A DNA stretch of 64,000 nucleotides from an uncultured Pseudomonas sp. (GCA_943912755.1 CALTWF010000011.1:1-64000), one strand, 5' to 3'. Positions 53,142 through 62,230 are shown, counted from the stretch's first letter. Notes: a model not told the origin generated them from the letters alone. Program-made: numbers and translations.

Positions 53142-54028
53142 CCGGCCTGAAGGTGATGGTCACCGGCGCCAGCGGCTTTGTCGGCCGGCACCTGGTTGCC
53201 GCGCTGCTGGCGCGAGGCTGCCAGGTACGCGCGGTCGCCCGGCGCGAGGCACCGGCACGGGCCCTGGACTGGTACGAGCAGGTGGAATTCGTCACCGCCG
53301 ATATCCACGATCCGGCCGCCGATGTCGCGGCCCTGTGCGAGGGCGTCGATGCCCTGGTGCACCTGGCCTGGCCAGGGCTGCCCAACTACCAGGGGCTGTT
53401 CCATCTCGAACACAACCTGATGGCCGACTATGTCTTCGTCAAGCGTGTCGTCGAGGCCGGGGTGGGGCAGGTGCAGGTCACCGGAACCTGCTTCGAATAT
53501 GGCATGCAGAGTGGCCCGCTGGGCGAGGCACTGGAGTGTCGACCAGCCAATGCCTATGGTCTGGCCAAGCACAGCCTGCGCCTGTTCCTCGAAACCCTGA
53601 GCCGACAACTGCCGTTTCACTTGCAGTGGGCGCGTCTGTTCTACCTCTACGGCGAAGGACAGAACCCCAACAGCCTGCTGGCTGCGCTGGACCGCGCCAT
53701 CGACAGCGGGCAGGCATCTTTCGATATGTCCGCCGGTGAGCAGTTACGGGATTTCCTGCCCATTGAAACCGCCACCGATCATCTCGCGGGGCTGTTGCAG
53801 CGGCGGGACTTCAGCGGCGTGGTCAATGTGTGCAGCGGTCAGCCGGTATCGGTGCGCAACCTGGTGGAACGCCACTGCGCCGCCCGGCACTCGGCTATTG
53901 CCCTGAATCTCGGTCATTACCCTTATCCGGCGCACGAGCCGCTGGCGTTCTGGGGCGATGCCCGGCGCCTGTACGCCTTGCTGGGCGACATGCCGGCGAC
54001 CGCCATGCCTTTCCAAGACTTTTCATAG
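53138..54028 (+). CDS. NAD(P)-dependent sugar 4-ketoreductase/epimerase
   Basis: A 296-aa extended short-chain dehydrogenase. The dinucleotide site is VMVTGASGFVGRHLVAALLARG (about residues 6-27). The catalytic Tyr-Lys pair appears in NAYGLAKHSLRLF (about 144-156) and the Thr/Ser in VTGTCFEYG. By position it should reduce the C4 keto group of the methylated CDP-sugar, finishing the donor. The start is GTG at 53138 overlapping the methyltransferase stop (GTGA). It is the last member of the tightly coupled group; the next gene begins 10 nt later. Confidence 0.88.
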   Translation: MTGLKVMVTGASGFVGRHLVAALLARGCQVRAVARREAPARALDWYEQVEFVTADIHDPAADVAALCEGVDALVHLAWPGLPNYQGLFHLEHNLMADYVFVKRVVEAGVGQVQVTGTCFEYGMQSGPLGEALECRPANAYGLAKHSLRLFLETLSRQLPFHLQWARLFYLYGEGQNPNSLLAALDRAIDSGQASFDMSAGEQLRDFLPIETATDHLAGLLQRRDFSGVVNVCSGQPVSVRNLVERHCAARHSAIALNLGHYPYPAHEPLAFWGDARRLYALLGDMPATAMPFQDFS

Positions 54029-54038
54029 AGACTGCATC

Positions 54039-54770
54039 ATGACCGACGTTATCAAAGCCTTCGAAGCCGAGTGTCAGGCCGGAATCGCCGCCCAGGGCCA
54101 GGACGAACAGCTCAAGGACCTGGCCCAGGACTTCTACAACAAGTCGGCCAAACACAAGTACACCTACCACTTTTCCTGGATGGGCCGGCCGATCATCCAG
54201 CTGCCCCAGGACATGCTGGCGATGCAGGAGATCATCTGGCGGGTCAAGCCGGACCTGGTCATCGAATGCGGCATCGCCCATGGCGGTTCGATTCTCTACT
54301 ACGCCTCGCTGCTGGAACTGCAAGGCCATGGCGAAGTGCTGGGCATCGACCTCGACATCCGCCCGCACAACCGCGAGGCCATTGAAGGCCATCCGATGTT
54401 CAAGCGCGTCAGCATGATCCAGGGCTCCAGCATCGATCCGACGGTGGTCGAGCAGGTGCGGGCGATTGCCGAAGGCAAGAAGGTCATCGTGGTGCTGGAT
54501 TCCAATCACACCCATGAGCATGTGCTCGAAGAGCTGCGCGCCTATGCGCCGCTGGTCTCGCAGGGCAGCTACTGCGTGGTTATGGATACCGTGGTCGAGG
54601 ACATGCCGGAAGATGCCTTCCCTGATCGTCCTTGGGGCGTGGGCGATAACCCGAAGACGGCGGTGTGGGCCTATCTGAAGGAAACCAGCTGTTTCGAGAT
54701 CGACCAGCAGATGCAGGACAAGCTGCTGATCACCGTAGCGCGGGATGGTTATCTGCGCCGGGTGCGCTGA
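54039..54770 (+). CDS. CmcI-type methyltransferase (cephalosporin hydroxylase family)
   Basis: A 243-aa SAM-dependent methyltransferase. The SAM-binding loop is LVIECGIAHGGSILYYASLLE (about residues 66-86), with GIDLDIRPHNREAI after it and VIVVLDSNHTHEHVLEEL (about 147-164) providing metal-binding acids. Despite the family name, members act mainly as O-methyltransferases, including on sugars. Context suggests O-methylation of a flagellin glycan sugar. The ATG at 54039 is preferred over an upstream frame overlapping the reductase gene. Confidence 0.82.
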   Translation: MTDVIKAFEAECQAGIAAQGQDEQLKDLAQDFYNKSAKHKYTYHFSWMGRPIIQLPQDMLAMQEIIWRVKPDLVIECGIAHGGSILYYASLLELQGHGEVLGIDLDIRPHNREAIEGHPMFKRVSMIQGSSIDPTVVEQVRAIAEGKKVIVVLDSNHTHEHVLEELRAYAPLVSQGSYCVVMDTVVEDMPEDAFPDRPWGVGDNPKTAVWAYLKETSCFEIDQQMQDKLLITVARDGYLRRVR

Positions 54771-54811
54771 AACCTTCGACCTATACCGAGAATTCTTTGT
54801 CAGGTACCTCT

Positions 54812-57697
54812 ATGCAAGCATGCACTTTCCCGAGCGACCGTTTCACCTTGGTCATGCTGACTCACAAACGCCCGGCCTTCCTGCGCCGCGCCTTGCAGTA
54901 CTACAAGGACTTCCCGGGGCGGCTGCTGGTTCTGGATTCTTCGCCGGAGCCGGTCGCGGGTATCGTCGAGCGCTTCCCGCGGGTCGATTACCAGCACCTG
55001 CCGCAGTTCAACTATCGTGGCTTCCAAGCCAAGATCAAGTATGGCCTGGGGTTGGTGACAACGCCCTATGTGGCGATGGTGGCGGATGACGACTTCATCC
55101 TGGTGGACGCTATCGCCCGGTCCGTGGCTTTCCTTGAGGAGCGTCCGGACTACGGATTGTGCTTTGGATACACGATGATGTACCTGCCTGAATCGAGGCA
55201 TATCAACTACTACCGCCGCGACAAGAAGCTCGCCCTCGAGGATTTCTCCAGCGACGACCCGCGCCAACGCCTGCACGATTACCTGTACGCCTTTATCCCG
55301 CCTTTCTACGGGGTGACCCGCACCAGGCTGCTACAGGACTGGGCCGCGCAGATTCCCGATGACCTGCGTTTTGAATGGCTGGAGGTCAGCCATGTCTACT
55401 TCCTCCTGGCCAGTGCCAAGGCACGTATCCTGGATATGCCCTACGCGGTGCGGGAAGCCAACTATGGCAGCTCGGAGCACAAGACCGAAGTCACCTATGC
55501 CCTGGCCCTGCCTGACCCGGAGTCCGAGGCGAGCCGTGAGTTCTTCGCCGATGCCCTGGCCGGCCTGGACACTCCTCTCAAGGGCGAGCGCGCTGAGCTG
55601 CACGCCCTGGCCCGGGCCAACTTCGCCCTGATGTACGAAGGCCTGGCGGCGGGTCGCCCGCTGACTATCGAGCCACTGTTCTCGTCCATCGTCAAAGGCC
55701 CCGGTGAGAAACCGGTGCGGCACTTCCTGCCGACCCAGTATGTCGAGTTGCCGTTCTACAACCAGGCCTTTTTCGACCATCTGGAAAGCATCGAATTTCT
55801 CCTCCATGCCATGCCTGCTGGCCGTCTCCAGGTGGAACAGCTGGAATCCATCTGGCTCAAGCAGGCGCGCCTGCTGGCCGTGTACGACAATGACAACGTG
55901 CGCACCCGGCTGTCACGCGCCTGGGAGGCGTTGCGGGCGACGCCGTACAGCCTGGAGGTGGCCAGTGAACTGGCGGCTCTGCTGGACGCCGATGGTGACG
56001 TCGAGGAAGCCGCAAAACTCCATGAGTGGGCCGCTCGCTTGCGAGCGGTGAGCAGCGATGGAGGCAGTGCACTGCTGCGTGAACAGCCGTCCGGGCGTTT
56101 GCTCGACTGGCTGGACGCACGTCAACCCGACCAGGACAGCCGCGACGCGGTGGGGGCTTATCTCAGACAGCATCAGGGCGGTCCGCAAATGGGCATCCTG
56201 TTGCTCGATTTGGACGGTGACGACAGCAAGCTCCAGGTGACCTTCGACAGCCTGGTGGCAGGGGCCAGCCGCTCCTTCCGGCTCATCGTCTTCACCTCCC
56301 GCGCAGTGCCGGCGAAAACCAGCCTGCAGGACACCTTGCACTTCGTTCGCGTGACCCAGGACAACTACATCGACCAGATCAACCAGGTCGCCCGCCAGAC
56401 AGCTTGCGAATGGCTGATGCTGGCCGAGGCCGGCGACCAGTTCACTGCTGGCGGTTTGCTGCGTGCGGGTCTGGAACTGATGGGCGCATCCGGGTGCCGT
56501 GCCGTGGCGGTGGATGAGATCCAGCAGCTTTCCAGTGGCATCTGGCGCGAAATGCTGCGGCCAGGTGTCAACCTTGACCTGCTGCAAAGCCTGCCGATGC
56601 TCATGGCCCGGCATTGGCTGTTCCGCCGCGAAGTGCTTGTGGGTGCAGGCGGTTTCGCCAGCGAGTTCAGCGATGCGCTGGAATACGATCTGCTCCTGCG
56701 CCTGATCGAGGACGGCGGCCTGAATGGCCTCGCCCACCTCGATGAGCCACTGCTGATCAGTAGCGCGCCGCATGTGAGGGAAAACGAGCATGCACGCCAG
56801 GCCCTGGTCCGGCACCTCGGCAAGCGCGGCTACAAGGCACAGGTCAGTTCGCCGGTGCTTGGAACCTTGCGTATCGACTACCGCCATCTGGAGCGGCCGC
56901 AGGTTTCGATCATCCTGCGCAGCGAAGACAACCTTGGCGTACTCCAGCGCTGCCTGGAAAGCGTGCTCCAGCGCACCCGTTACCTGCGTTACGAAGTGCT
57001 GATCGCCGACAACGCCAGCCAGTCGCCGCAGCAGTTGCAATGGCTTGAGCACCTACAGCAACAGGGCGGGCGCGTGCGCGTGCTGCACAGCCCGCAACGC
57101 CTGAGCAATGCAGCCCTGGTCAATGCCGCCAGCGTCGAAGCCACGGGTGAGTACCTGGTGTTGCTGGCCGCCGATGCCGAAGTGGTCAATGCCAACTGGC
57201 TGGAGCTGTTGCTCAACCAGGCGCAGCGTCCGGAAGTCGGCGTGGTTGGCGCCAAGCTGGTGGATGCTGGCGGCAAGGTCAGCCAGGGCGGCCTGATGCT
57301 GGGGCGCGATGGTCGTATACACGCGGCGTACGTCGGGTTGGGCAAGGACGAGGGTGGTTATCTCTCCCAGGCGCTGGCGGAGCAGAACTACCCGGCGGTG
57401 TCGGATGCCTGCCTGATGGTGCGTGCTGAGGTGTTCTGTGCCTTGGGTGGGCTGGACGAGGGCGCATTCGCGAACGCCTGGGCTGATGTCGATCTGTGCC
57501 TCAAGGTAGCGGATGCAGGTCTGCTGACCGTGTGGACGCCGCAGGTGCAGGTTGTGCATCCGGGCTTGCTGGTGGACAACGACGCGGCGTTGGCTGCGTT
57601 GCGAAGCAAGTGGGCCGGGTTGTGGAGCAGCGCTGCCCATGGGCGCACGCTCAAGCTGGAGGATGCTGCATTCGACTGGAAGGCTCTGATCGATTGA
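54812..57697 (+). CDS. Second giant multi-module flagellin glycosyltransferase (Fgt2-like)
   Basis: A 961-aa cytosolic protein. An N-terminal glycosyltransferase (about residues 8-330: FTLVMLTHKRPAFLRRALQYYKDF, VADDDFILVDA, FEWLEVSHVYFLLA) is followed by a helical linker with tetratricopeptide-like character (about 340-440). A degenerate GT2 comes next (about 455-690), then a C-terminal GT2 (about 696-961: VSIILRSEDNLGVLQRCLESVL, YEVLIADNASQ). The last module is a clear paralogue of module 3 in the first giant enzyme. P. syringae also has two enzymes of this kind (Fgt1 and Fgt2). It starts 41 nt after the CmcI-type gene, probably in the same operon. Confidence 0.85.
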   Translation: MQACTFPSDRFTLVMLTHKRPAFLRRALQYYKDFPGRLLVLDSSPEPVAGIVERFPRVDYQHLPQFNYRGFQAKIKYGLGLVTTPYVAMVADDDFILVDAIARSVAFLEERPDYGLCFGYTMMYLPESRHINYYRRDKKLALEDFSSDDPRQRLHDYLYAFIPPFYGVTRTRLLQDWAAQIPDDLRFEWLEVSHVYFLLASAKARILDMPYAVREANYGSSEHKTEVTYALALPDPESEASREFFADALAGLDTPLKGERAELHALARANFALMYEGLAAGRPLTIEPLFSSIVKGPGEKPVRHFLPTQYVELPFYNQAFFDHLESIEFLLHAMPAGRLQVEQLESIWLKQARLLAVYDNDNVRTRLSRAWEALRATPYSLEVASELAALLDADGDVEEAAKLHEWAARLRAVSSDGGSALLREQPSGRLLDWLDARQPDQDSRDAVGAYLRQHQGGPQMGILLLDLDGDDSKLQVTFDSLVAGASRSFRLIVFTSRAVPAKTSLQDTLHFVRVTQDNYIDQINQVARQTACEWLMLAEAGDQFTAGGLLRAGLELMGASGCRAVAVDEIQQLSSGIWREMLRPGVNLDLLQSLPMLMARHWLFRREVLVGAGGFASEFSDALEYDLLLRLIEDGGLNGLAHLDEPLLISSAPHVRENEHARQALVRHLGKRGYKAQVSSPVLGTLRIDYRHLERPQVSIILRSEDNLGVLQRCLESVLQRTRYLRYEVLIADNASQSPQQLQWLEHLQQQGGRVRVLHSPQRLSNAALVNAASVEATGEYLVLLAADAEVVNANWLELLLNQAQRPEVGVVGAKLVDAGGKVSQGGLMLGRDGRIHAAYVGLGKDEGGYLSQALAEQNYPAVSDACLMVRAEVFCALGGLDEGAFANAWADVDLCLKVADAGLLTVWTPQVQVVHPGLLVDNDAALAALRSKWAGLWSSAAHGRTLKLEDAAFDWKALID

Positions 57698-57716
57698 GGT
57701 CGATGGTTTTCACTAT

Positions 57717-57760
57717 TGGTAAATGATCCTGGAACTGACAAGCCATACAGTCATTTACCA
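57717..57760. promoter_or_regulatory. Perfect inverted repeat upstream of the pse promoter, candidate activator site
   Basis: TGGTAAATGA (57717-57726) and TCATTTACCA (57751-57760) with 24 nt between, about 42 nt before the -24 element at 57802. The TAAA core resembles FleQ-type sites. Confidence 0.45.
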
Positions 57761-57801
57761 GCAGTGGAGCCGGCAAAGGGCCGAGGGATGGAATCTTCCT
57801 C

Positions 57802-57816
57802 TGGCCTGCATCTTGC
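57802..57816 (+). promoter_or_regulatory. Sigma54 promoter of the pse operon
   Basis: TGGCCT (57802-57807), 5 nt, TTGC (57813-57816), followed by TT, with correct GG/GC spacing. The predicted start is near 57828, 71 nt before pseB. Confidence 0.65.
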
Positions 57817-57898
57817 TTCGGGCTTGCATAAACAGGGCCGGGGTCAGAAATCCGTTGATTTCCCGACCCCGACCCACTGCGAGCTCCAGGATCCAGGC

Positions 57899-58900
57899 AT
57901 GTTCGACGACAAGTCCATCTTCATTTCCGGCGGTACCGGCTCCTTCGGTCGCGCGTTCATCAAGCGCCTGCTGGAGCAGTACAAGCCGCGCCGTGTCGTG
58001 GTGTTCTCCCGCGACGAGCTCAAGCAGTACGAGATGCAGCAAAGTTTCAGCGCACCGTGCATGCGCTGGTTCCTCGGCGATGTGCGTGACGCCGAGCGCC
58101 TGCGCCAGGCCATGCGCGGCATCGACTACGTGGTGCATGCCGCGGCGTTGAAGCAGGTGCCTGCCGCCGAATACAACCCCACCGAGTGCATCCGCACCAA
58201 CGTCAATGGCGCAGAGAACATTATTGCCGCCGCCATCGAGAACGGCGTGGACAAGGTCGTCGCCCTGTCCACCGACAAGGCCGCCAGCCCGATCAACCTG
58301 TACGGTGCGACCAAGCTGCTGTCGGACAAGCTGTTCGTCGCCGCCAACAATGTCGCCGGCAGCCAGCAGACCCGCTTCGCCGTGGTCCGCTACGGCAACG
58401 TGGCCGGCTCGCGGGGCTCGGTGGTGCCGTTCTTCAGCAAGCTGATCGGCGAGGGCGCCGGCGAACTGCCGATCACCGATCCGCGCATGACCCGCTTCTG
58501 GATCACCCTCGACCATGGCGTGCAGTTCGTCCTCGACAGCTTCGCGCGCATGCACGGTGGCGAGGTCTTCGTGCCGAAGATCCCGTCGATCCGCATCGTC
58601 GACCTGGCCCGTGGCATGGCGCCGGAGCTGCCGCACAAGGTGGTGGGTATCCGCCCCGGCGAGAAGCTGCACGAACTGATGATCCCGCTGGACGATGCGC
58701 GGATGACCCTGGAATTCGCCGATCACTTCACCATCGAGCCGTCGATCCGCTTCAACAACGTCGATGCCGATTTTGCCGTGGACGGTGTCGGCGAGCAGGG
58801 GCGGCGGGTGGCCGAGGACTTCGAATACCGTTCCGATACCAACCCGGAGTTTCTCTCGATCGAAGGCATCGCCGACCTGCACGCACGGTTGCCGGCATGA
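57899..58900 (+). CDS. pseB: UDP-GlcNAc 4,6-dehydratase (5-inverting), PseB
   Basis: A 333-aa enzyme for the first step of pseudaminic acid synthesis, turning UDP-GlcNAc into UDP-2-acetamido-2,6-dideoxy-L-arabino-hexos-4-ulose. The NADP site is IFISGGTGSFGRAFIKRLLE (about residues 7-26), RDELKQYEMQ follows, and the catalytic region is LSTDKAASPINLYGATKLLSDKL (about 122-144), with the Thr-Asp-Lys and YGATK motifs of this subfamily. The start at 57899 (MFDDKSIF) is the family start; an in-frame extension to 57716 runs over the sigma54 promoter. It is coupled to pseC by an ATGA overlap. Confidence 0.95.
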   Translation: MFDDKSIFISGGTGSFGRAFIKRLLEQYKPRRVVVFSRDELKQYEMQQSFSAPCMRWFLGDVRDAERLRQAMRGIDYVVHAAALKQVPAAEYNPTECIRTNVNGAENIIAAAIENGVDKVVALSTDKAASPINLYGATKLLSDKLFVAANNVAGSQQTRFAVVRYGNVAGSRGSVVPFFSKLIGEGAGELPITDPRMTRFWITLDHGVQFVLDSFARMHGGEVFVPKIPSIRIVDLARGMAPELPHKVVGIRPGEKLHELMIPLDDARMTLEFADHFTIEPSIRFNNVDADFAVDGVGEQGRRVAEDFEYRSDTNPEFLSIEGIADLHARLPA

Positions 58901-60051
58901 TTCCCTACGGCCGGCAGAACGTCGACCAGGCCGATATCGACGCGGTGGTCGAGGTGTTGCGCTCCGACTGGCTGACCCAGGGGCCGACCCTCGAGCGCTT
59001 CGAGCGCGCCGTGGCCGAGCGCTGCCGGGCCGACCATGCGGTAGCGGTATGCAACGCCACGGCCGGCCTGCACCTGGCTTGCCTGGCGCTCGGGCTGGGG
59101 CCCGGTGATCTGCTCTGGACCAGCCCCAACAGCTTCGTCGCCTCGGCCAACTGCGCGCGTTACTGCGGCGCCGAAGTGGATTTCGTCGATATCGACCCGC
59201 TGACCTGGAACCTCGATGTCCGCGCCCTGGCCGACAAACTGGAGCGCGCCCGCGCGCTCGGGCGCTTGCCCAAGGTTTTGGTGGCGGTAGCTTTTTCCGG
59301 ACAGAGCTGCGACATGGCCGAGATCGCCCGGTTGGCCCGGGAATATGGTTTCCGGGTGATCGAGGACGCCGCCCATGCCCTGGGCGCGAGTTATGCCGGC
59401 GAGCCGGTGGGCAGCGGCCGTTATGCCGATCTGACGGTGTTCAGTTTCCATCCGGTGAAGATCGTTACCAGCGGCGAGGGCGGCATGGTCCTGTGCAATG
59501 CCCCGGAGCTGGCCCGGCGCCTGCGCGACCTGCGCAGCCACGGCATCACCCGCGACCCGGCCCGCATGAGCGAGCCGAGCCATGGTGGCTGGTACTACCA
59601 GCAGACCGAACTGGGTTTCAACTACCGCATGTGCGATATCCAGGCGGCCCTGGGGTTGTCCCAGCTCAGCCGGCTGGACGCGTTCCTCGCCCGACGCCGG
59701 GAGCTGGCGGCGCGCTACCAGCACCTCCTAGCCGATCTGCCCGTGCAACTGCCCGCGATGCAGGCGCAGGCCGGGTCGGCCTGGCATCTGTACGTGGTGC
59801 GTCTCGACGAGCGTCTGGAAAATCGCCACCGGGAGATTTTCGAGGCGCTGCGCGGCGCCGGGATCGGCGTCAACCTGCACTACATCCCGATCCATCTGCA
59901 GCCGTATTACCGTGAACTGGGCTTTGCCGACGGCGACTTCCCCGAGGCCGAGCGCTATTACCGCCAGGCCATCAGCCTGCCGCTGTTCCCGGATCTCAGT
60001 GATGCCCAGCAGGACCAGGTGGTCGCCGCCCTGCGCCGGGTGCTGGCATGA
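58897..60051 (+). CDS. pseC: UDP-4-keto-6-deoxy-AltNAc aminotransferase PseC
   Basis: A 384-aa DegT/DnrJ-type PLP enzyme that puts the C4 amino group on the PseB product. MIPYGRQNVDQADIDAVVEVLRSDWLTQGP is the family N-terminus. VIEDAAHALGASYAGEPVGS binds PLP phosphate and ring, and FSFHPVKIVTSGEGG (about residues 182-196) carries the Schiff-base Lys. NYRMCDIQAALGLSQL is also typical. It overlaps pseB and pseF by 4 nt each. Confidence 0.95.
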   Translation: MIPYGRQNVDQADIDAVVEVLRSDWLTQGPTLERFERAVAERCRADHAVAVCNATAGLHLACLALGLGPGDLLWTSPNSFVASANCARYCGAEVDFVDIDPLTWNLDVRALADKLERARALGRLPKVLVAVAFSGQSCDMAEIARLAREYGFRVIEDAAHALGASYAGEPVGSGRYADLTVFSFHPVKIVTSGEGGMVLCNAPELARRLRDLRSHGITRDPARMSEPSHGGWYYQQTELGFNYRMCDIQAALGLSQLSRLDAFLARRRELAARYQHLLADLPVQLPAMQAQAGSAWHLYVVRLDERLENRHREIFEALRGAGIGVNLHYIPIHLQPYYRELGFADGDFPEAERYYRQAISLPLFPDLSDAQQDQVVAALRRVLA

Positions 60052-60764
60052 ACCGTGGCGTGGTGGCGATCATTCCCGCGCGCGGCGGCAGCAAGCGGAT
60101 CGTGCGCAAGAACCTCAAGCCGTTTCGCGGCCAACCGATCATCCAGCATTCGATCCGCACCGCACTGGACAGCCAGCTGTTCGAGCGGGTGATCGTCAGC
60201 ACCGACGATGCCGAGATCGCCGGGGTGGCCCGCGCCCTGGGCGCCGAGGTGCCGTTCATGCGCCCGGCGCAACTGGCCGACGATCACACCGGTACCGCGG
60301 ACGTGATCGTGCATGCCTTGGGCGCCTTGCGCGAGCAGGGCTACCAGGCGCAACTGGCCTGCTGCATCTACGCCACCGCGCCGCTGCTGCAGGGCCGTTA
60401 TCTGCGCGAGGGCCGCAGGTTGCTGGAGGAACATGCCGAGCGCTCCTTCGCCTTCTCCGTATGCGGCTTCGGTTTTCCGGTGCAGCGTGCCCTCGGCCTG
60501 ACCGGGGACGGCGCATTGACCGCGCTGTATCCGCAGTACCGGCAAACCCGCTCCCAGGACCTGCCGCCGGCCTTCCAGGATGCCGGGCAGTTCTACTGGG
60601 GGCGCGCCGAGGCCTGGTTGCGCGGCGACGCAATATTTTCCGAGTGCAGCCTGCCGGTGATCCTGCCGCGCCACCTGGTGCAGGACATCGATACCGAGGA
60701 AGACTGGCGCCGCGCCGAGTTTCTGCATGCCGCGCTGCTCGCCGCCGGGGAGTTGCAGGGGTGA
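60048..60764 (+). CDS. pseF: CMP-pseudaminic acid synthetase PseF
   Basis: A 238-aa cytidylyltransferase that activates pseudaminic acid with CTP. The N-terminus VVAIIPARGGSKRIVRKNLKPFRGQPIIQHSIRTAL carries the CTP-binding loop. IVSTDDAEIAGVARALGAEVPFMRP and the C-terminal QDIDTEEDWRRAEFLHAAL are conserved in PseF/NeuA-type enzymes. It overlaps pseC by 4 nt and the pseG fusion by 4 nt. In this gene order activation enzymes are interleaved with the biosynthetic steps. Confidence 0.94.
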   Translation: MNRGVVAIIPARGGSKRIVRKNLKPFRGQPIIQHSIRTALDSQLFERVIVSTDDAEIAGVARALGAEVPFMRPAQLADDHTGTADVIVHALGALREQGYQAQLACCIYATAPLLQGRYLREGRRLLEEHAERSFAFSVCGFGFPVQRALGLTGDGALTALYPQYRQTRSQDLPPAFQDAGQFYWGRAEAWLRGDAIFSECSLPVILPRHLVQDIDTEEDWRRAEFLHAALLAAGELQG

Positions 60765-62230
60765 AGGTGCTGGTCCGCGCCGACGCCGGGGCCGCTATCG
60801 GTATCGGCCATGTGGCGCGTTGCCTGACCCTTGCCGAGCAACTGCTGGCCCGTGGCGCGACGGTGGCCTTTGCCTGCCGTGAGCTGCCCGGCCACCAGAT
60901 GGCCCGGATTGTCGCCGAGGGGCACCAGGTTTTCGCCCTGCCGGCGGAGACGGACGACGAGATCGGCGCATTGGCCGCGCTGCTGTCGCCCGATCTGCTG
61001 TTCGACTGGATCATCGTCGATCACTACCGGCTTGATGCCGCCTGGGAGCGCGCGGCGCGGCGCTGGGCCCGGCGGATCATGGTGATCGACGACCTGGCCG
61101 ATCGTCGCCACGATTGCGACCTGCTGCTCGACCAGAACGCTACTGCCAGCGCGGCGACCTACCAGGCCCTGGTTCCCGCTACCTGCCGGGTGCTGCCTGG
61201 GCCGCGCTACGCCCTGTTGCGTCCGGCATTCAGCCAGGGCAGGGCGCCGGCCAGCGAACGGTCGCGGCGGGTGCTGGTCAGCTTTGGCGGTTTCGACCAG
61301 GCCGGCATGACCCTGAAAACCCTGCGGGCGCTGCTGGCCATCGATGGCATCGAGGTGCAGTGCATCGCCGGGCAGTCGTCGGCGGATCTGCCGGCCTTGC
61401 AGGCCCTGGTCGCCTCGCGGCCGGAATGGCAATTGCTCAACTTCGTCGACGATCTGCCCGCACGCATGGCCGGGGCTGTGCTGTTCATCGGCGCGGGCGG
61501 CGGAACCACCTGGGAGCGCGCCGCCGTGGGCGTGCCCAGCCTGTGCGTGAGTGTCGCCGACAATCAGACCGCCAACGCCGAAGTCCTCGCCCGGGCCGGT
61601 GTGCACCTGTATCTGGGACCGGCCAATCAGGTGTCGGTGGATGCCTTGCGCGAGGCTATCGCCCTGCTGCTGGACAACGCGCCGCTGCGCGAGCATTTCG
61701 CCGCGCGCGGTCGGGAATGGGTAGATGGCCTTGGTGCGCAGCGGGTCGCGGTGGCGTTGCTCGGGCAGGGTTTGCAGTTGCGCCCGGCCGGGTTCGACGA
61801 TGCCCGGTTGTTGTTCGATGGGCGCAATACCGAGGCCGTGCGTCGCGCATCGCAGCAGCAGGCCCCCTTGCTATGGGAGGAGCACTGCCGCTGGCTGCGG
61901 GCGACCCTTGCTGACGATCAGCGCCTGCTGTTGATCGCCGAGGCCGGCGACGGCGAGGTCGGCGCGCTGCGCTATGACCGGCTGGAGCCTTCGCGGGCGC
62001 GGGCGTCGCTGTACCTGTTCGACGGCTGCCTGGACCTGGGCTGGGGCAGGCAACTGCTGGCCGCAGGCGAGCGCGCGCTGCTTGCCCACTGGCCGCAGGT
62101 GCAGGTGATCGAGGCCCAGGTACTGGCCGACAACCCGGCATCGCTCGGGCTTTTTCGTGGTGCCGGCTACATTCAGTCGCACTGCCACTTCGAACGGTTA
62201 TTGAAGGATTCACAGCATGAGCAGTTTTGA
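60761..62230 (+). CDS. pseG: PseG-PseH fusion: UDP-sugar hydrolase and N-acetyltransferase of pseudaminic acid synthesis
   Basis: A 489-aa two-domain protein. The N-terminal GT-B-like hydrolase (about residues 1-335: VRADAGAAIGIGHVARCLTLAEQL, VDHYRLDAAWERAARRW, IGAGGGTTWERAAVGVPSL) releases UDP from the diacetamido sugar. The C-terminal GNAT domain (about 338-489: LRPAGFDDARLLFDGRNTEAVR, then LGWGRQLLAAGERAL, VLADNPASLGLFRGAGYI) should be PseH, which acetylates N4. The order of reactions makes the fusion logical. The start is GTG at 60761 in the GTGA overlap with pseF. A longer frame from 59912 overlaps pseC and pseF and is rejected. Confidence 0.92.
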   Translation: MKVLVRADAGAAIGIGHVARCLTLAEQLLARGATVAFACRELPGHQMARIVAEGHQVFALPAETDDEIGALAALLSPDLLFDWIIVDHYRLDAAWERAARRWARRIMVIDDLADRRHDCDLLLDQNATASAATYQALVPATCRVLPGPRYALLRPAFSQGRAPASERSRRVLVSFGGFDQAGMTLKTLRALLAIDGIEVQCIAGQSSADLPALQALVASRPEWQLLNFVDDLPARMAGAVLFIGAGGGTTWERAAVGVPSLCVSVADNQTANAEVLARAGVHLYLGPANQVSVDALREAIALLLDNAPLREHFAARGREWVDGLGAQRVAVALLGQGLQLRPAGFDDARLLFDGRNTEAVRRASQQQAPLLWEEHCRWLRATLADDQRLLLIAEAGDGEVGALRYDRLEPSRARASLYLFDGCLDLGWGRQLLAAGERALLAHWPQVQVIEAQVLADNPASLGLFRGAGYIQSHCHFERLLKDSQHEQF

